A stretch of 7,784 bases of DNA, taken from the NCBI GenBank assembly GCA_018715445.1, contig DVLP01000398.1, positions 1-7,784 of the forward strand, written 5' to 3'. The stretch's first letter is position 1, and the number at the start of each line of letters is the position of its first letter. The stretch is from Candidatus Avipropionibacterium avicola. GTDB taxonomy: Bacteria > Actinomycetota > Actinomycetes > Propionibacteriales > Propionibacteriaceae. Positions 1 through 7,784 of this stretch are shown here, one piece after another. The notes below the pieces were generated by a model that worked only from the letters and a program-made list of their open reading frames with translations, had not been told where the DNA came from and did no database searches. A program made the translations under genes and the position numbers.

Positions 1-230
1 GTGGCGATCGTCTCGGCGTCCTCGCGGCCGGGCTCGCGCAGGTGGGTGTGCAGGTCGACCAGCCCGGGCAGGGCGATCAGGCCGTCGCCGTCGATCCGTA
101 CGGCGTCGTCGCCGGCGCGGGCAGGATCGGCCAGCACGCCGCCGTCGAGGTACAGCTCGGTGCGGCTGCCGTCGGCCAGACGGACCCCGCTGATCAGCGT
201 GGGAGTGGCCGGGGTGGCGTCAGAACTCAT
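1..230 (-). CDS. pyrC: Dihydroorotase, N-terminal part (cut by window edge)
   Basis: This is the first 76 codons of a class I-type dihydroorotase, the cytoplasmic zinc enzyme that reversibly cyclises carbamoyl aspartate to dihydroorotate, the third step of de novo pyrimidine synthesis. The reading frame opens with [10 protein letters not shown] and runs through a short beta-sandwich segment to the amidohydrolase signature: [14 protein letters not shown] at residues 55-68. H61 and H63 are the metal-binding HxH pair and R65 is the substrate-contacting arginine known in the family. It is followed by the usual E/D-rich stretch (residues 70-73). The remaining roughly 350 residues, including the carboxylated lysine region and later histidines, lie beyond position 1. 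The ATG at 228-230 overlaps the TGA of pyrB as ATGA, which fixes the start and suggests translational coupling. Its place after pyrR and pyrB supports the call. Confidence 0.95.
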   Translation of the reverse strand, partial: MSSDATPATPTLISGVRLADGSRTELYLDGGVLADPARAGDDAVRIDGDGLIALPGLVDLHTHLREPGREDAETIA

Positions 231-1183
231 CGATCGGCTCCTGCGGTGGTGTCGGTGTCGGCGTCCCCGCCGAGCAACTGGTAGAGCACGCCCATCCGGA
301 CCGCGACGCCGGCCGAGACCTGCTCCAGCACCCGTGAGGCGGCGCTGTCGGCGGCATCGGCCGAGATCTCCAGGCCGCGGTTCATCGGGCCGGGGTGGCA
401 GATCACCACGTGCTCGCCGAGGCGGGCCAGGCGGTCGCGGGTCAGGCCGTGGCCGACGGTGTACTCCCGCGGGGTGGGGAAGTAGCCACCACTCATCCGC
501 TCCCGCTGCACGCGCAACATCATCAGCACGTCGACCCGGTCGAGCACGGCATCGAGATCGTAGGAGAGCTCGACCGGCCAGCTGCTGACCCCGGACGGCA
601 TCAGGGTCGGCGGCGCCACCAGGGTGACCTCGGCACCGAGCGTGGTCAGCAGGGCCACATTGCTGCGGGCCACCCGGGAGTGGGTGATGTCGCCGACGAT
701 CGCGACGCGCTTGCCGACGAACGACTCGTCGCCGAGGCTGCGGAAGTGGCGTCGCATGGTGAACGCATCGAGCAGGGCCTGGGTCGGGTGCTCGTGGGTG
801 CCGTCGCCGGCGTTGACGACGTGGGCCCGGACCCAGTCGGTGGTCTGCAGCGGGGCACCGGAGGCCTGGTGGCGGATCACCAGGGCGTCGACCCCCATCG
901 CGTCGATGGTCTGCACGGTGTCCCGCAGCGACTCACCCTTGGAGACCGAGGACCCCTTGGCGCTGACGTTGATCACATCGGCCGAGAGCCACTTGCCGGC
1001 CAGCTCGAAGGAGCTGCGGGTCCGCGTGGAGTCCTCGAAGAACAGGTTGACCACGGTGCGGCCCCGCAGGGTCGGCAGCTTCTTGACCGGGCGGGACTGG
1101 ACCTGGGCCATCTCCTCGGCCAGGTCGAGGATCGCGAGGGTCTCGTCGACACTCAGGTCGGCGGCGGAGAGCAGATGACGCAT
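227..1183 (-). CDS. pyrB: Aspartate carbamoyltransferase catalytic subunit
   Basis: A 318-residue protein, the normal length for the catalytic chain of aspartate transcarbamoylase, which joins carbamoyl phosphate and L-aspartate to make N-carbamoyl-L-aspartate in the cytoplasm. The carbamoyl phosphate loop [13 protein letters not shown] is at residues 48-60, with the STRTR motif at 52-56. The lysine loop SSVSKGES lies at 78-85 (K82), IRH at 103-105 and [10 protein letters not shown] at 132-141. The aspartate-domain segments are [12 protein letters not shown] (164-175), LRVQRER (223-229) and CHPGPMNRG (262-270). All expected active-site elements are present, so the enzyme should be functional. 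The ATG at 1181-1183 overlaps the pyrR stop (TGATG), and the gene's own TGA overlaps the pyrC start (ATGA). No pyrI regulatory subunit is seen, as usual for actinobacteria. The last 15 or so residues ([14 protein letters not shown]) are an acidic, poorly conserved tail. Confidence 0.98.
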   Translation of the reverse strand: MRHLLSAADLSVDETLAILDLAEEMAQVQSRPVKKLPTLRGRTVVNLFFEDSTRTRSSFELAGKWLSADVINVSAKGSSVSKGESLRDTVQTIDAMGVDALVIRHQASGAPLQTTDWVRAHVVNAGDGTHEHPTQALLDAFTMRRHFRSLGDESFVGKRVAIVGDITHSRVARSNVALLTTLGAEVTLVAPPTLMPSGVSSWPVELSYDLDAVLDRVDVLMMLRVQRERMSGGYFPTPREYTVGHGLTRDRLARLGEHVVICHPGPMNRGLEISADAADSAASRVLEQVSAGVAVRMGVLYQLLGGDADTDTTAGADR

Positions 1184-1776
1184 CAGCGGGATTCTCCCGT
1201 ACTCGGCTCGGACACGGGCGGCTGACCAAACGGTGGAAGGATCCGGACCTCGGTGGTGCCGTCCGCCTCGGTCAGTCGGACCCGGACCCGTTCCCGGGAA
1301 GCGGTGGGAAGGTTCTTGCCGACATGGTCGGCGCGGATCGGCAGCTGGCGGTGCCCCCGGTCCACCAGCACGGCCAGCCGGACCGCGCGAGGGCGACCCA
1401 GGTCGCTCAGCGCGTCGAGGGCGGCGCGGATGGTCCGTCCGGAGAACAGCACGTCGTCGACCAGCACGACGGTGACGTCGTCGATCCCGGTGCTCGGCAG
1501 CACCGTGCGCCCGACGGCGCGGGTCGGTTGGGCCCGCAGGTCGTCGCGATACATCGTGACGTCGAGCTGACCGACCGGCACGTCCCGTCCGTCGACCTGC
1601 TCCATGGCGGCCGCGAGTCGATGGGCGAGGGGGACACCGCGGGTGGGGATGCCGAGCAGGACCAGCGGGCCGTCGGGATCGGACTCGACCACCTGATGGG
1701 CCATCCGGGTCAGGGTGCGCGAGACCTCGGTCTCGTCGAGGACCACCCTGCCGACCTCTGGTTCTGCTGGGTCCAC
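1183..1776 (-). CDS. pyrR: PyrR: pyr operon RNA-binding regulator / uracil phosphoribosyltransferase-like
   Basis: A 197-residue protein of the PyrR family, which has a type I phosphoribosyltransferase fold, senses UMP/UTP and binds pyr mRNA to lower expression; many members retain some uracil phosphoribosyltransferase activity. [10 protein letters not shown] is at residues 42-51, [10 protein letters not shown] at 71-80, and the PRPP-binding loop [13 protein letters not shown] at 103-115. The stretch from [10 protein letters not shown] to VGKNLPT (137-158) is strongly PyrR-like. I chose the GTG at 1774-1776 because AAGGAAAGGG (1784-1793) sits 7 bases upstream and family similarity begins shortly after. 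The frame is open as far as 2097, but that extension overlaps the divergent gene and has no family character. A second GTG at 1744-1746 would give 187 residues and cannot be excluded. A tail of about 15 residues follows the usual C-terminus. It is the first gene of the operon and its TGA overlaps the pyrB ATG. Confidence 0.95.
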   Translation of the reverse strand: MDPAEPEVGRVVLDETEVSRTLTRMAHQVVESDPDGPLVLLGIPTRGVPLAHRLAAAMEQVDGRDVPVGQLDVTMYRDDLRAQPTRAVGRTVLPSTGIDDVTVVLVDDVLFSGRTIRAALDALSDLGRPRAVRLAVLVDRGHRQLPIRADHVGKNLPTASRERVRVRLTEADGTTEVRILPPFGQPPVSEPSTGESR

Positions 1777-1783
1777 GACCTCG

Positions 1784-1793
1784 CCCTTTCCTT
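1784..1793 (-). promoter_or_regulatory. Ribosome binding site of pyrR
   Basis: On the minus strand this reads AAGGAAAGGG, a purine-rich Shine-Dalgarno-like run ending 7 bases before the GTG at 1776. It is the main reason for preferring that start over the much longer open frame upstream. Confidence 0.6.
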
Positions 1794-1803
1794 GCCGATG
1801 GCA

Positions 1804-1841
1804 GCGCAGCTGACCGTACGGTGGGTCAGGTCGCTGTGCGC
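1804..1841 (-). promoter_or_regulatory. Structured pyrR leader hairpin (possible PyrR target)
   Basis: In the RNA of the pyrR strand the inner stem CTGACC/GGTCAG (1829-1824 with 1815-1810) closes an 8-base loop. An outer stem GCGCAcAG/CTGCGC (1841-1834 with 1809-1804, one bulged C) extends it, separated by a four-base CGAC bulge on the 5' side only (1833-1830). A stem with a one-sided bulge and upper hairpin is the general shape of PyrR binding loops, and mycobacterial PyrR is known to act on translation through leader RNA. I do not see the purine-rich loop consensus known from Bacillus, and there is no U-tract that would make it an attenuator. The hairpin is seen in sequence; the role is inferred from position. 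Confidence 0.45.
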
Positions 1842-1854
1842 AGCACGCCTGTAC

Positions 1855-1860
1855 TACCGT
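1855..1860 (+). promoter_or_regulatory. Possible -10 element of the DUF5130 gene (leaderless)
   Basis: TACCGT matches TANNNT and ends 7 bases before the ATG at 1868, the spacing expected when the transcript begins at the start codon itself. No Shine-Dalgarno sequence precedes that ATG, which agrees with leaderless expression. No clear -35 is seen. Confidence 0.4.
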
Positions 1861-1861
1861 A
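1856..1861 (-). promoter_or_regulatory. Possible -10 element of the pyr operon promoter
   Basis: The minus strand reads TACGGT here, matching the actinobacterial TANNNT -10 pattern. Transcription would start near 1849, giving a leader of roughly 73 bases that contains the hairpin described above. No convincing -35 hexamer is seen at 16-18 bases upstream, so this is a weak call. It overlaps the candidate -10 of the divergent gene. Confidence 0.3.
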
Positions 1862-1867
1862 TGGCAC

Positions 1868-2515
1868 ATGTCTGGCGTTTTGCCCATGGAGACCCTCCCA
1901 TACTGGCCTGAGGTCGTCGAGCCGTCGCCCGTGATCGCCCTGTGGGTGATCCTGGGCATCCCGATCGTCATCGGCCTGGGGATCGCGCTGTTGGCCAGCG
2001 CTTCGTTGATCGCGCGGCAGGTGCGACGGGGGTTCGGGGTCCGTCCCGGCTCCTGGTGGCTGAACCCGGGCTCGCTGCGCCCGTCCGGCCTGGACACCGA
2101 TGACGACTCCGCGCCCTACACCGCGGGCCACCGTCGCCTGCTGATCGAGGCGGCGCGTCGTGCCGAGGACGCCACCGGTCTGAACATCTCGGTCTACCTC
2201 GGCGCGGCCGAGGGCAAGCCGGCCGAGGACTTCGCCATCGACCTGCTGGACTCCCTGCCCGATCCGGAGACCTCGCTGCTGCTCCAGTTCGATCCGGCGA
2301 CCGAGCACCTGGAGCTGGTCACCGGCGACGAGACCGATGAGCGGCTCTCCCACGCCGACCTCACCGAGGCCGGTGAACTGGTCTCCGCGGCTGCCGTGGC
2401 CGGCACCCCGGTCGACGGCCTGGTCGAGGCCATCGGATTTCTTGCGCGGCGGGCGGGAACCGCCGAAGGGGTCCCGGCCGTCGGTACTTCCGGCTCAGCT
2501 GAACTGGTCAGCTGA
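1868..2515 (+). CDS. Membrane-anchored DUF5130 / TPM-domain-like protein
   Basis: A 215-residue protein of unknown function. A short N-terminal segment is followed by one hydrophobic transmembrane stretch at about residues 22-48 ([19 protein letters not shown]...), then basic residues (R50, R53, R54) suggesting an inside-facing C-terminal side, and a linker to about residue 80. Residues 84-197 resemble the actinobacterial DUF5130 family, which is related to TPM domains: the landmarks are YTAGHRRLL (84-92), [11 protein letters not shown] (102-112), [17 protein letters not shown] (137-153) and [16 protein letters not shown] (182-197). I recognise the pattern from memory, without a search. TPM-like domains occur in membrane or exported proteins with varied and often unproven roles. 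The ATG at 1868 is preferred because it fits a leaderless start; the ATG at 1886 would remove only six residues, and neither has a ribosome site. It is divergent from pyrR and 25 bases before the next membrane protein gene, probably in one transcript. Confidence 0.8.
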   Translation: MSGVLPMETLPYWPEVVEPSPVIALWVILGIPIVIGLGIALLASASLIARQVRRGFGVRPGSWWLNPGSLRPSGLDTDDDSAPYTAGHRRLLIEAARRAEDATGLNISVYLGAAEGKPAEDFAIDLLDSLPDPETSLLLQFDPATEHLELVTGDETDERLSHADLTEAGELVSAAAVAGTPVDGLVEAIGFLARRAGTAEGVPAVGTSGSAELVS

Positions 2516-2525
2516 CAGATCCCCT

Positions 2526-2531
2526 GAAGGA
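2526..2531 (+). promoter_or_regulatory. Ribosome binding site of the 152-residue membrane protein
   Basis: GAAGGA lies 9 bases before the ATG at 2541, separated by the AAC repeat AACAACAAC. It decides the start in a frame that is open well upstream into the preceding gene. Confidence 0.7.
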
Positions 2532-2540
2532 AACAACAAC

Positions 2541-2999
2541 ATGATCTTGATCTGGCGCGGTTGGGGCGTGGTGAGCGCACTGCTGGCACTGGCGGGCTTG
2601 GCTGCCGGAGGTGCGATCGGCGCAGGGTCGATGCTCGGCATCGGCATGGGCACCGGACTCTTCCTGGGCGGCGCCATCGGCGCGGTGCTCGGCCACTGGC
2701 TCAACGTGATCCGGCCGGCCGGAGAGATCGAGCAGGCCCGCAAGAACATCGAGCAGGACCTCTGGTCGCGTGTCCAGGCCGGTCAGTTCCAGGTGGCGCC
2801 CGGCGTGCCGGCCCCGCAGACCGAGGCCGAGGCCGAGCAGCAGGTGGCGACCGTGGTCGGTCAGTACGACAAGGACCTGGCCAAGATGCGCAACCGCAAC
2901 ACCCTGTTCTGGATCCCGATGCAGTTCGCCAGCGCGGGCCTGGCCGTGATCGGCCTGGTCGTCATGGCGATCAGCGCCTTCGGCATGGTCACCGGCTGA
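2541..2999 (+). CDS. Small glycine-rich membrane protein of unknown function
   Basis: A 152-residue protein that I cannot assign to a characterised family. It begins MILIWRGWGV, a start I associate from memory with small uncharacterised bacterial membrane proteins. Residues 8-53 are a glycine- and alanine-rich hydrophobic region (repeated GxG and GxxxG-type spacing, for example GIGMGTGLFLGGAIG at 33-47) long enough for two tightly packed membrane segments. Residues 57-120 are hydrophilic and rich in E, Q and K (EIEQARKNIEQDLW at 62-75; a Q/E-rich stretch at 93-101), possibly helical or coiled. Residues 123-148 form a clear last transmembrane segment. It follows the DUF5130 gene after 25 bases with a good ribosome site, so the two are probably co-transcribed. 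Its last 11 bases overlap the end of the convergent NIF3 gene. The function is unknown. Confidence 0.85.
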   Translation: MILIWRGWGVVSALLALAGLAAGGAIGAGSMLGIGMGTGLFLGGAIGAVLGHWLNVIRPAGEIEQARKNIEQDLWSRVQAGQFQVAPGVPAPQTEAEAEQQVATVVGQYDKDLAKMRNRNTLFWIPMQFASAGLAVIGLVVMAISAFGMVTG

Positions 3000-4109
3000 C
3001 CACTGAGGTCCACGGGTCGGTGACGATCTGCGAGATCGTCACCTCGAGCCCGTCCACGCCGTCGGTGAGCCGGTCAGCGAGGACCGGCAGCCACAACCAC
3101 TCGGCCGCCCAGTGCCCGATGTCCAGCAGCGCCGGGGCATCGGGCCAGGCCAACGCCTCCGACGCCGGGTGGTGGCGCAGATCAGAGGTCAGGTAGAGAT
3201 CGGCACCGATCTCGCGGGCCCGGTCCAACAGGTCGTCACCGGCACCGGCCTGGACCGCGACCCGGCTGACCGGGCGATCCGGGTCACCGGCCACCCTGAC
3301 CCCGACCGCCGTGGCCGGGATCCGTTCGGCGACCATCGCCGCGAAGGCACCGACCGTGGTCGGCTCGACCTCACCGATCCGTCCCAGCCCGGTGTCGGTC
3401 GAGGACACCTCGGCCAGTTCGAGCAGGTCCCAGGCGGGTTCCTCGTACGGATGGGCGGCCAGCAGGGCGCGCAGCACCGCCGTCCGACGGGGACGCGGCA
3501 GCACCATCTCGACCCGGTCCTCCGACACCTGCTCCACCCGACCGACCTCACCCAGGTACGGCTCGGCCCCGGCCAGCGGCCGGAAGGATCCGGTCCCCGG
3601 GCTGACGAAGTGGCAGCGGTCATAGTCCCCGATCGCGCCGGCCCCGGCGGCGGCCAAGGCGTCCACCACTGCAGGGGTGTGGCTGCTCGGGACGAAGGTG
3701 ACGATCTTGTCCAGTGGCTCGCTGGGGCGGGCCACCAGGGGGCGGGGATCCCGCAGTCCGAGGGCTGAGGCCAGGGCGGCCACTGTCCCGTACGGGCCGA
3801 TGTCGGCATTGGTGTGGGCACAGACCAGACCGATCCGGTGCTCGACCAGGGCGTGCACCATCCGGCCCTTCGGATGGCGCGGGTCGATGCCGTGCACACC
3901 GCGCATCAGCAGCGGATGGTGCGTCACGATCGCCCCGACCCCGAGTTCGATCGCCTGGGCGACCACCTCGGGGGTGACGTCGACGCTCACCAGGACGCGG
4001 TCGGCCGGCCACTGCGGACTTCCGCAGACCACCCCGACCCGGTCCCACGACTCAGCCGTGGCCGGGGGGTACAGCCGATCCAGCAGGGCGACCAGGTCGG
4101 CGAAGCAGG

Positions 4110-4113
<4 letters not shown>
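2989..4113 (-). CDS. NIF3/YqfO-family dinuclear metal-centre protein
   Basis: A 374-residue protein of the NIF3 family (the Nif3-like 'dinuclear metal center protein, YbgI/SA1388' group), cytoplasmic proteins that bind two metal ions and whose cellular reaction is not settled; GTP cyclohydrolase I type 2-like annotations are common but poorly supported. It is the long, YqfO-type form with an inserted central domain. The N-terminal half has SWDRVGVVCG (22-31), the metal motif THHPLL (64-69; H65 and H66) and AHTNADIG (99-106; D104). The insert spans about 125-230 and contains the PII-like signature HPYEEPAWDL (221-230). The C-terminal half has GLGRIGEV (242-249), TSDLRHH (309-315) and DIGHWAAEW (331-339; H334 and E338). 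All metal ligands expected from the family are present. TSDLRHH has S where TGD is common. The ATG at 4111-4113 overlaps the pepN stop as ATGA, so pepN and this gene are probably coupled. Confidence 0.93.
3019..3043 (+). terminator. Perfect 11-bp inverted repeat, candidate terminator
   Basis: GGTGACGATCT and AGATCGTCACC flank the three-base loop GCG, an 11-bp perfect stem that begins 20 bases after the stop of the plus-strand membrane gene. Outside a short mismatch, ACGGG (3012-3016) and CCCGT (3049-3053) could pair further. There is no T-tract after it on either strand, so it would be a U-less hairpin terminator of the sort often suggested for GC-rich actinobacteria. It lies within the NIF3 coding sequence, where it encodes residues 358-365 (VTISQIVT). 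Confidence 0.45.
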
Positions 4114-6716
<2,603 letters not shown>

Positions 6717-6724
6717 GGTCAGCA

Positions 6725-6729
6725 TCCTT
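6725..6729 (-). promoter_or_regulatory. Ribosome binding site of pepN
   Basis: The minus strand reads AAGGA, 8 bases before the ATG at 6716. It overlaps the alternative ATG at 6725, which is thereby disfavoured. pepN therefore has a leadered transcript, in contrast to its divergent neighbour; I could not identify its promoter, which may lie inside that neighbour. Confidence 0.65.
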
Positions 6730-6762
6730 GCACGGACCGGGCGCGTGGCGTGAATGGCCGCG

Positions 6763-6768
6763 TAGGCT
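6763..6768 (+). promoter_or_regulatory. -10 element for a leaderless transcript
   Basis: TAGGCT matches the actinobacterial TANNNT -10 pattern and is followed by six bases (GGGGCC) and then the ATG at 6775. This spacing places the transcription start on the A of the start codon. There is no credible Shine-Dalgarno site, and no -35 hexamer is evident at 16-18 bases upstream. Confidence 0.55.
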
Positions 6769-6774
6769 GGGGCC

Positions 6775-7389
6775 ATGGCGAATGACTCAGTTGAAGAGGT
6801 CCATTTCTGGTTCGATCCGGGCTGCCCGTGGTCGTGGATGACGTCACGCTGGATGCTCGAGGTCGAGAAGGTCCGCCCGGTACGGACGGTCTTCCACGTG
6901 ATGAGCCTGTCGGTGCTCAACGAAGGGCGTGACCTCGACCCCGGCTACCGGGCGGCGATGGATCGCGGCTGGGCCCCGGTCAGGGTGGCGCTCGCGGTCG
7001 ACCAGCAGCACGGCAAGGAAAAGCTGAGCGAGTTCTACACCGCGCTGGGCACCCGCTTCCACCCCAACAAGGAGGAGCGCACCAAGGAGACCCTGGTTGC
7101 GGCGCTCACCGAGGTGGGCCTGCCGGCTGAACTGGCCGATGTCGGTGACACCGATGCCAATGACGAGGCCCTGCGCGCGTCCCACCACGAGGGCATGGAC
7201 CCGGTCGGTGACGAGGTCGGCACCCCGGTGATCCACGTGGACGGCGTCGCCTTCTTCGGCCCGGTGATCTCGCCGGCGCCCAAGGGCGAGCAGGCCGGTC
7301 AGCTCTTCGACGGGGTCCGCGCTGCTGCTGCCTATCCCGGCTTCTTCGAGCTCAAGCGGAGCCGCACGGTCGGACCGATCTTCGACTGA
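6775..7389 (+). CDS. DsbA-fold mycothiol-dependent nitroreductase-like protein
   Basis: A 204-residue protein closely resembling the Rv2466c type of actinobacterial DsbA-family oxidoreductase, which uses mycothiol as electron donor and includes a nitroreductase that activates some antitubercular compounds. The thioredoxin-fold start [13 protein letters not shown] is at 9-21, followed by SRWMLEV (24-30), [13 protein letters not shown] (41-53), an all-helical insert (about 55-140), [20 protein letters not shown] (136-155, with the cis-proline P151), GVAFFGPV (157-164) and a conserved end [14 protein letters not shown] (191-204). No signal peptide or membrane segment, so cytoplasmic. The active site is C17-P18-W19-S20: the second cysteine of the CPWC found in Rv2466c is serine here, making this a single-cysteine version whose chemistry should go through mixed disulfides. 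Family assignment is firm; substrate is unknown. It is divergent from pepN, with the ATG at 6775 apparently at the 5' end of its transcript. Confidence 0.92.
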   Translation: MANDSVEEVHFWFDPGCPWSWMTSRWMLEVEKVRPVRTVFHVMSLSVLNEGRDLDPGYRAAMDRGWAPVRVALAVDQQHGKEKLSEFYTALGTRFHPNKEERTKETLVAALTEVGLPAELADVGDTDANDEALRASHHEGMDPVGDEVGTPVIHVDGVAFFGPVISPAPKGEQAGQLFDGVRAAAAYPGFFELKRSRTVGPIFD

Positions 7390-7392
7390 AGG

Positions 7393-7784
7393 TCAGATCC
7401 AACGGCGTAGGGCAGGCTCCACCAGGTCGGCCAGCTGAAGGAAGCCCAGGTCGCTGGGGTGCACCCCGTCGACGCTGCCCTCGGTGAGGTCGTGCCCACC
7501 CAGGTCGAGGAACTCGATCCGGGTGTCGCCGGCCTGCCGCCGGGCGTCGACGATCTCGGCCTGGACGGCCCTCTTGGCCAGCCGGTTCTCGAGGGCGTCC
7601 GGGTCGTACTGCTCCTGGATCCGCTGGGTCTTGCAGGTCACGATGATCGGGACCTCGGCGTGACGTTCGCGCAGGATCGTGATGAAGTCGCCCAGGGTGG
7701 TGCGCAGATCCTCGACCTCGCGGACGTTCGACTCGTAGTCCAGGACGAAGCAGGCCACGTCGTCGAGCTGGGCCAGGGTCCGGG
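7393..7784 (-). CDS. SGNH/GDSL-family hydrolase, C-terminal part (cut by window edge)
   Basis: The last 130 residues of a protein whose start lies beyond position 7784. The segment reads ...TLAQLDDVACFVLDYESN..., then a helix-strand stretch (LRTTLGDFITILRERHAEVPIIVTCKTQRIQE in parts) and ends near DLGGHDLTEGSVDGVHPSDLGFLQLADLVEPALRRWI in parts. The D-G-V-H-P block before DLGF is the catalytic Asp/His block V of SGNH hydrolases, and the N in DYESN could be the block III asparagine. The arrangement resembles the SGNH_hydro_3-type lipase/esterase group, judged from memory. Blocks I (GDS) and II (Gly) would lie outside the window, so activity cannot be judged. A GTG at 7756-7758 is in frame but lies within conserved sequence and is not the start. 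The gene converges on the DsbA-like gene, with their stops three bases apart. Confidence 0.75.
   Translation of the reverse strand, partial: RTLAQLDDVACFVLDYESNVREVEDLRTTLGDFITILRERHAEVPIIVTCKTQRIQEQYDPDALENRLAKRAVQAEIVDARRQAGDTRIEFLDLGGHDLTEGSVDGVHPSDLGFLQLADLVEPALRRWI

Noticed and set aside
395..1225. Plus-strand open frame opposite pyrB
   Set aside because: Antisense shadow of an intact pyrB; the product is compositionally biased with no domain signature.
1324..1911. Plus-strand open frame opposite pyrR that crosses the divergent control region
   Set aside because: Antisense to pyrR, lacks domain character, and conflicts with the better supported gene starting at 1868.
1777..2097. N-terminal extension of pyrR
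   Set aside because: The frame is open, but PyrR similarity starts near 1776, a ribosome site precedes that GTG, and the extension would overlap the coding part of the divergent membrane gene.
6717..6920. N-terminal extension of pepN (68 residues)
   Set aside because: It would run through the divergent gene's coding region; a ribosome site at 6725-6729 supports the start at 6716.
7367..7377. CGGTC-G-GACCG inverted repeat near the end of the DsbA-like gene, as a terminator
   Set aside because: The loop would be a single base, too short for an RNA hairpin of 5 bp, and it lies before the stop codon.

Overview
The window is compact, very GC-rich bacterial DNA with third codon positions dominated by G and C, and it reads as actinobacterial. 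The support is a PyrR and an aminopeptidase N of actinobacterial type, a DsbA-like protein closely resembling the mycothiol-dependent nitroreductase family (mycothiol is an actinobacterial thiol), a DUF5130-type membrane protein, and start sites that fit leaderless transcription (TANNNT about 6-7 bases before an ATG). I cannot name the genus. Nothing points to a mobile element, phage, CRISPR array, rRNA or tRNA, and I see no break in composition suggesting transfer.

Layout, left to right. (1) Positions 1-1776, minus strand: the start of a pyrimidine biosynthesis operon, pyrR-pyrB-pyrC. PyrR is the RNA-binding regulator, PyrB makes carbamoyl aspartate and PyrC (cut by the left edge) cyclises it. 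Each junction overlaps (TGATG for pyrR/pyrB, ATGA for pyrB/pyrC), so translation is probably coupled and control at the pyrR leader would reach all three genes. (2) Positions 1777-1867: a 91-base divergent control region with an RNA hairpin in the pyrR leader and a possible alternative pairing that covers the pyrR start codon. (3) Positions 1868-2999, plus strand: two membrane proteins in tandem, a one-TM DUF5130/TPM-like protein and a 152-residue glycine-rich protein of unknown function. (4) Positions 2989-6716, minus strand: pepN (aminopeptidase N) followed by a NIF3/YqfO-type dinuclear metal-centre protein, again joined by an ATGA overlap. The NIF3 gene ends inside the last codons of the plus-strand membrane gene, and an 11-bp perfect hairpin that could terminate the latter lies in the NIF3 coding sequence. 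(5) Positions 6775-7389, plus strand: a DsbA-fold mycothiol-dependent-nitroreductase-like gene, divergent from pepN and apparently leaderless. (6) Positions 7393-7784, minus strand: the C-terminal part of an SGNH/GDSL-type hydrolase cut by the right edge.

This looks like ordinary housekeeping chromosome, not a new defence or accessory system. The points most worth a second look are the CPWS active site (second cysteine replaced) of the DsbA-like protein, the structured pyrR leader, the hairpin embedded in the NIF3 gene, and the conjoined but unexplained pair of membrane proteins.
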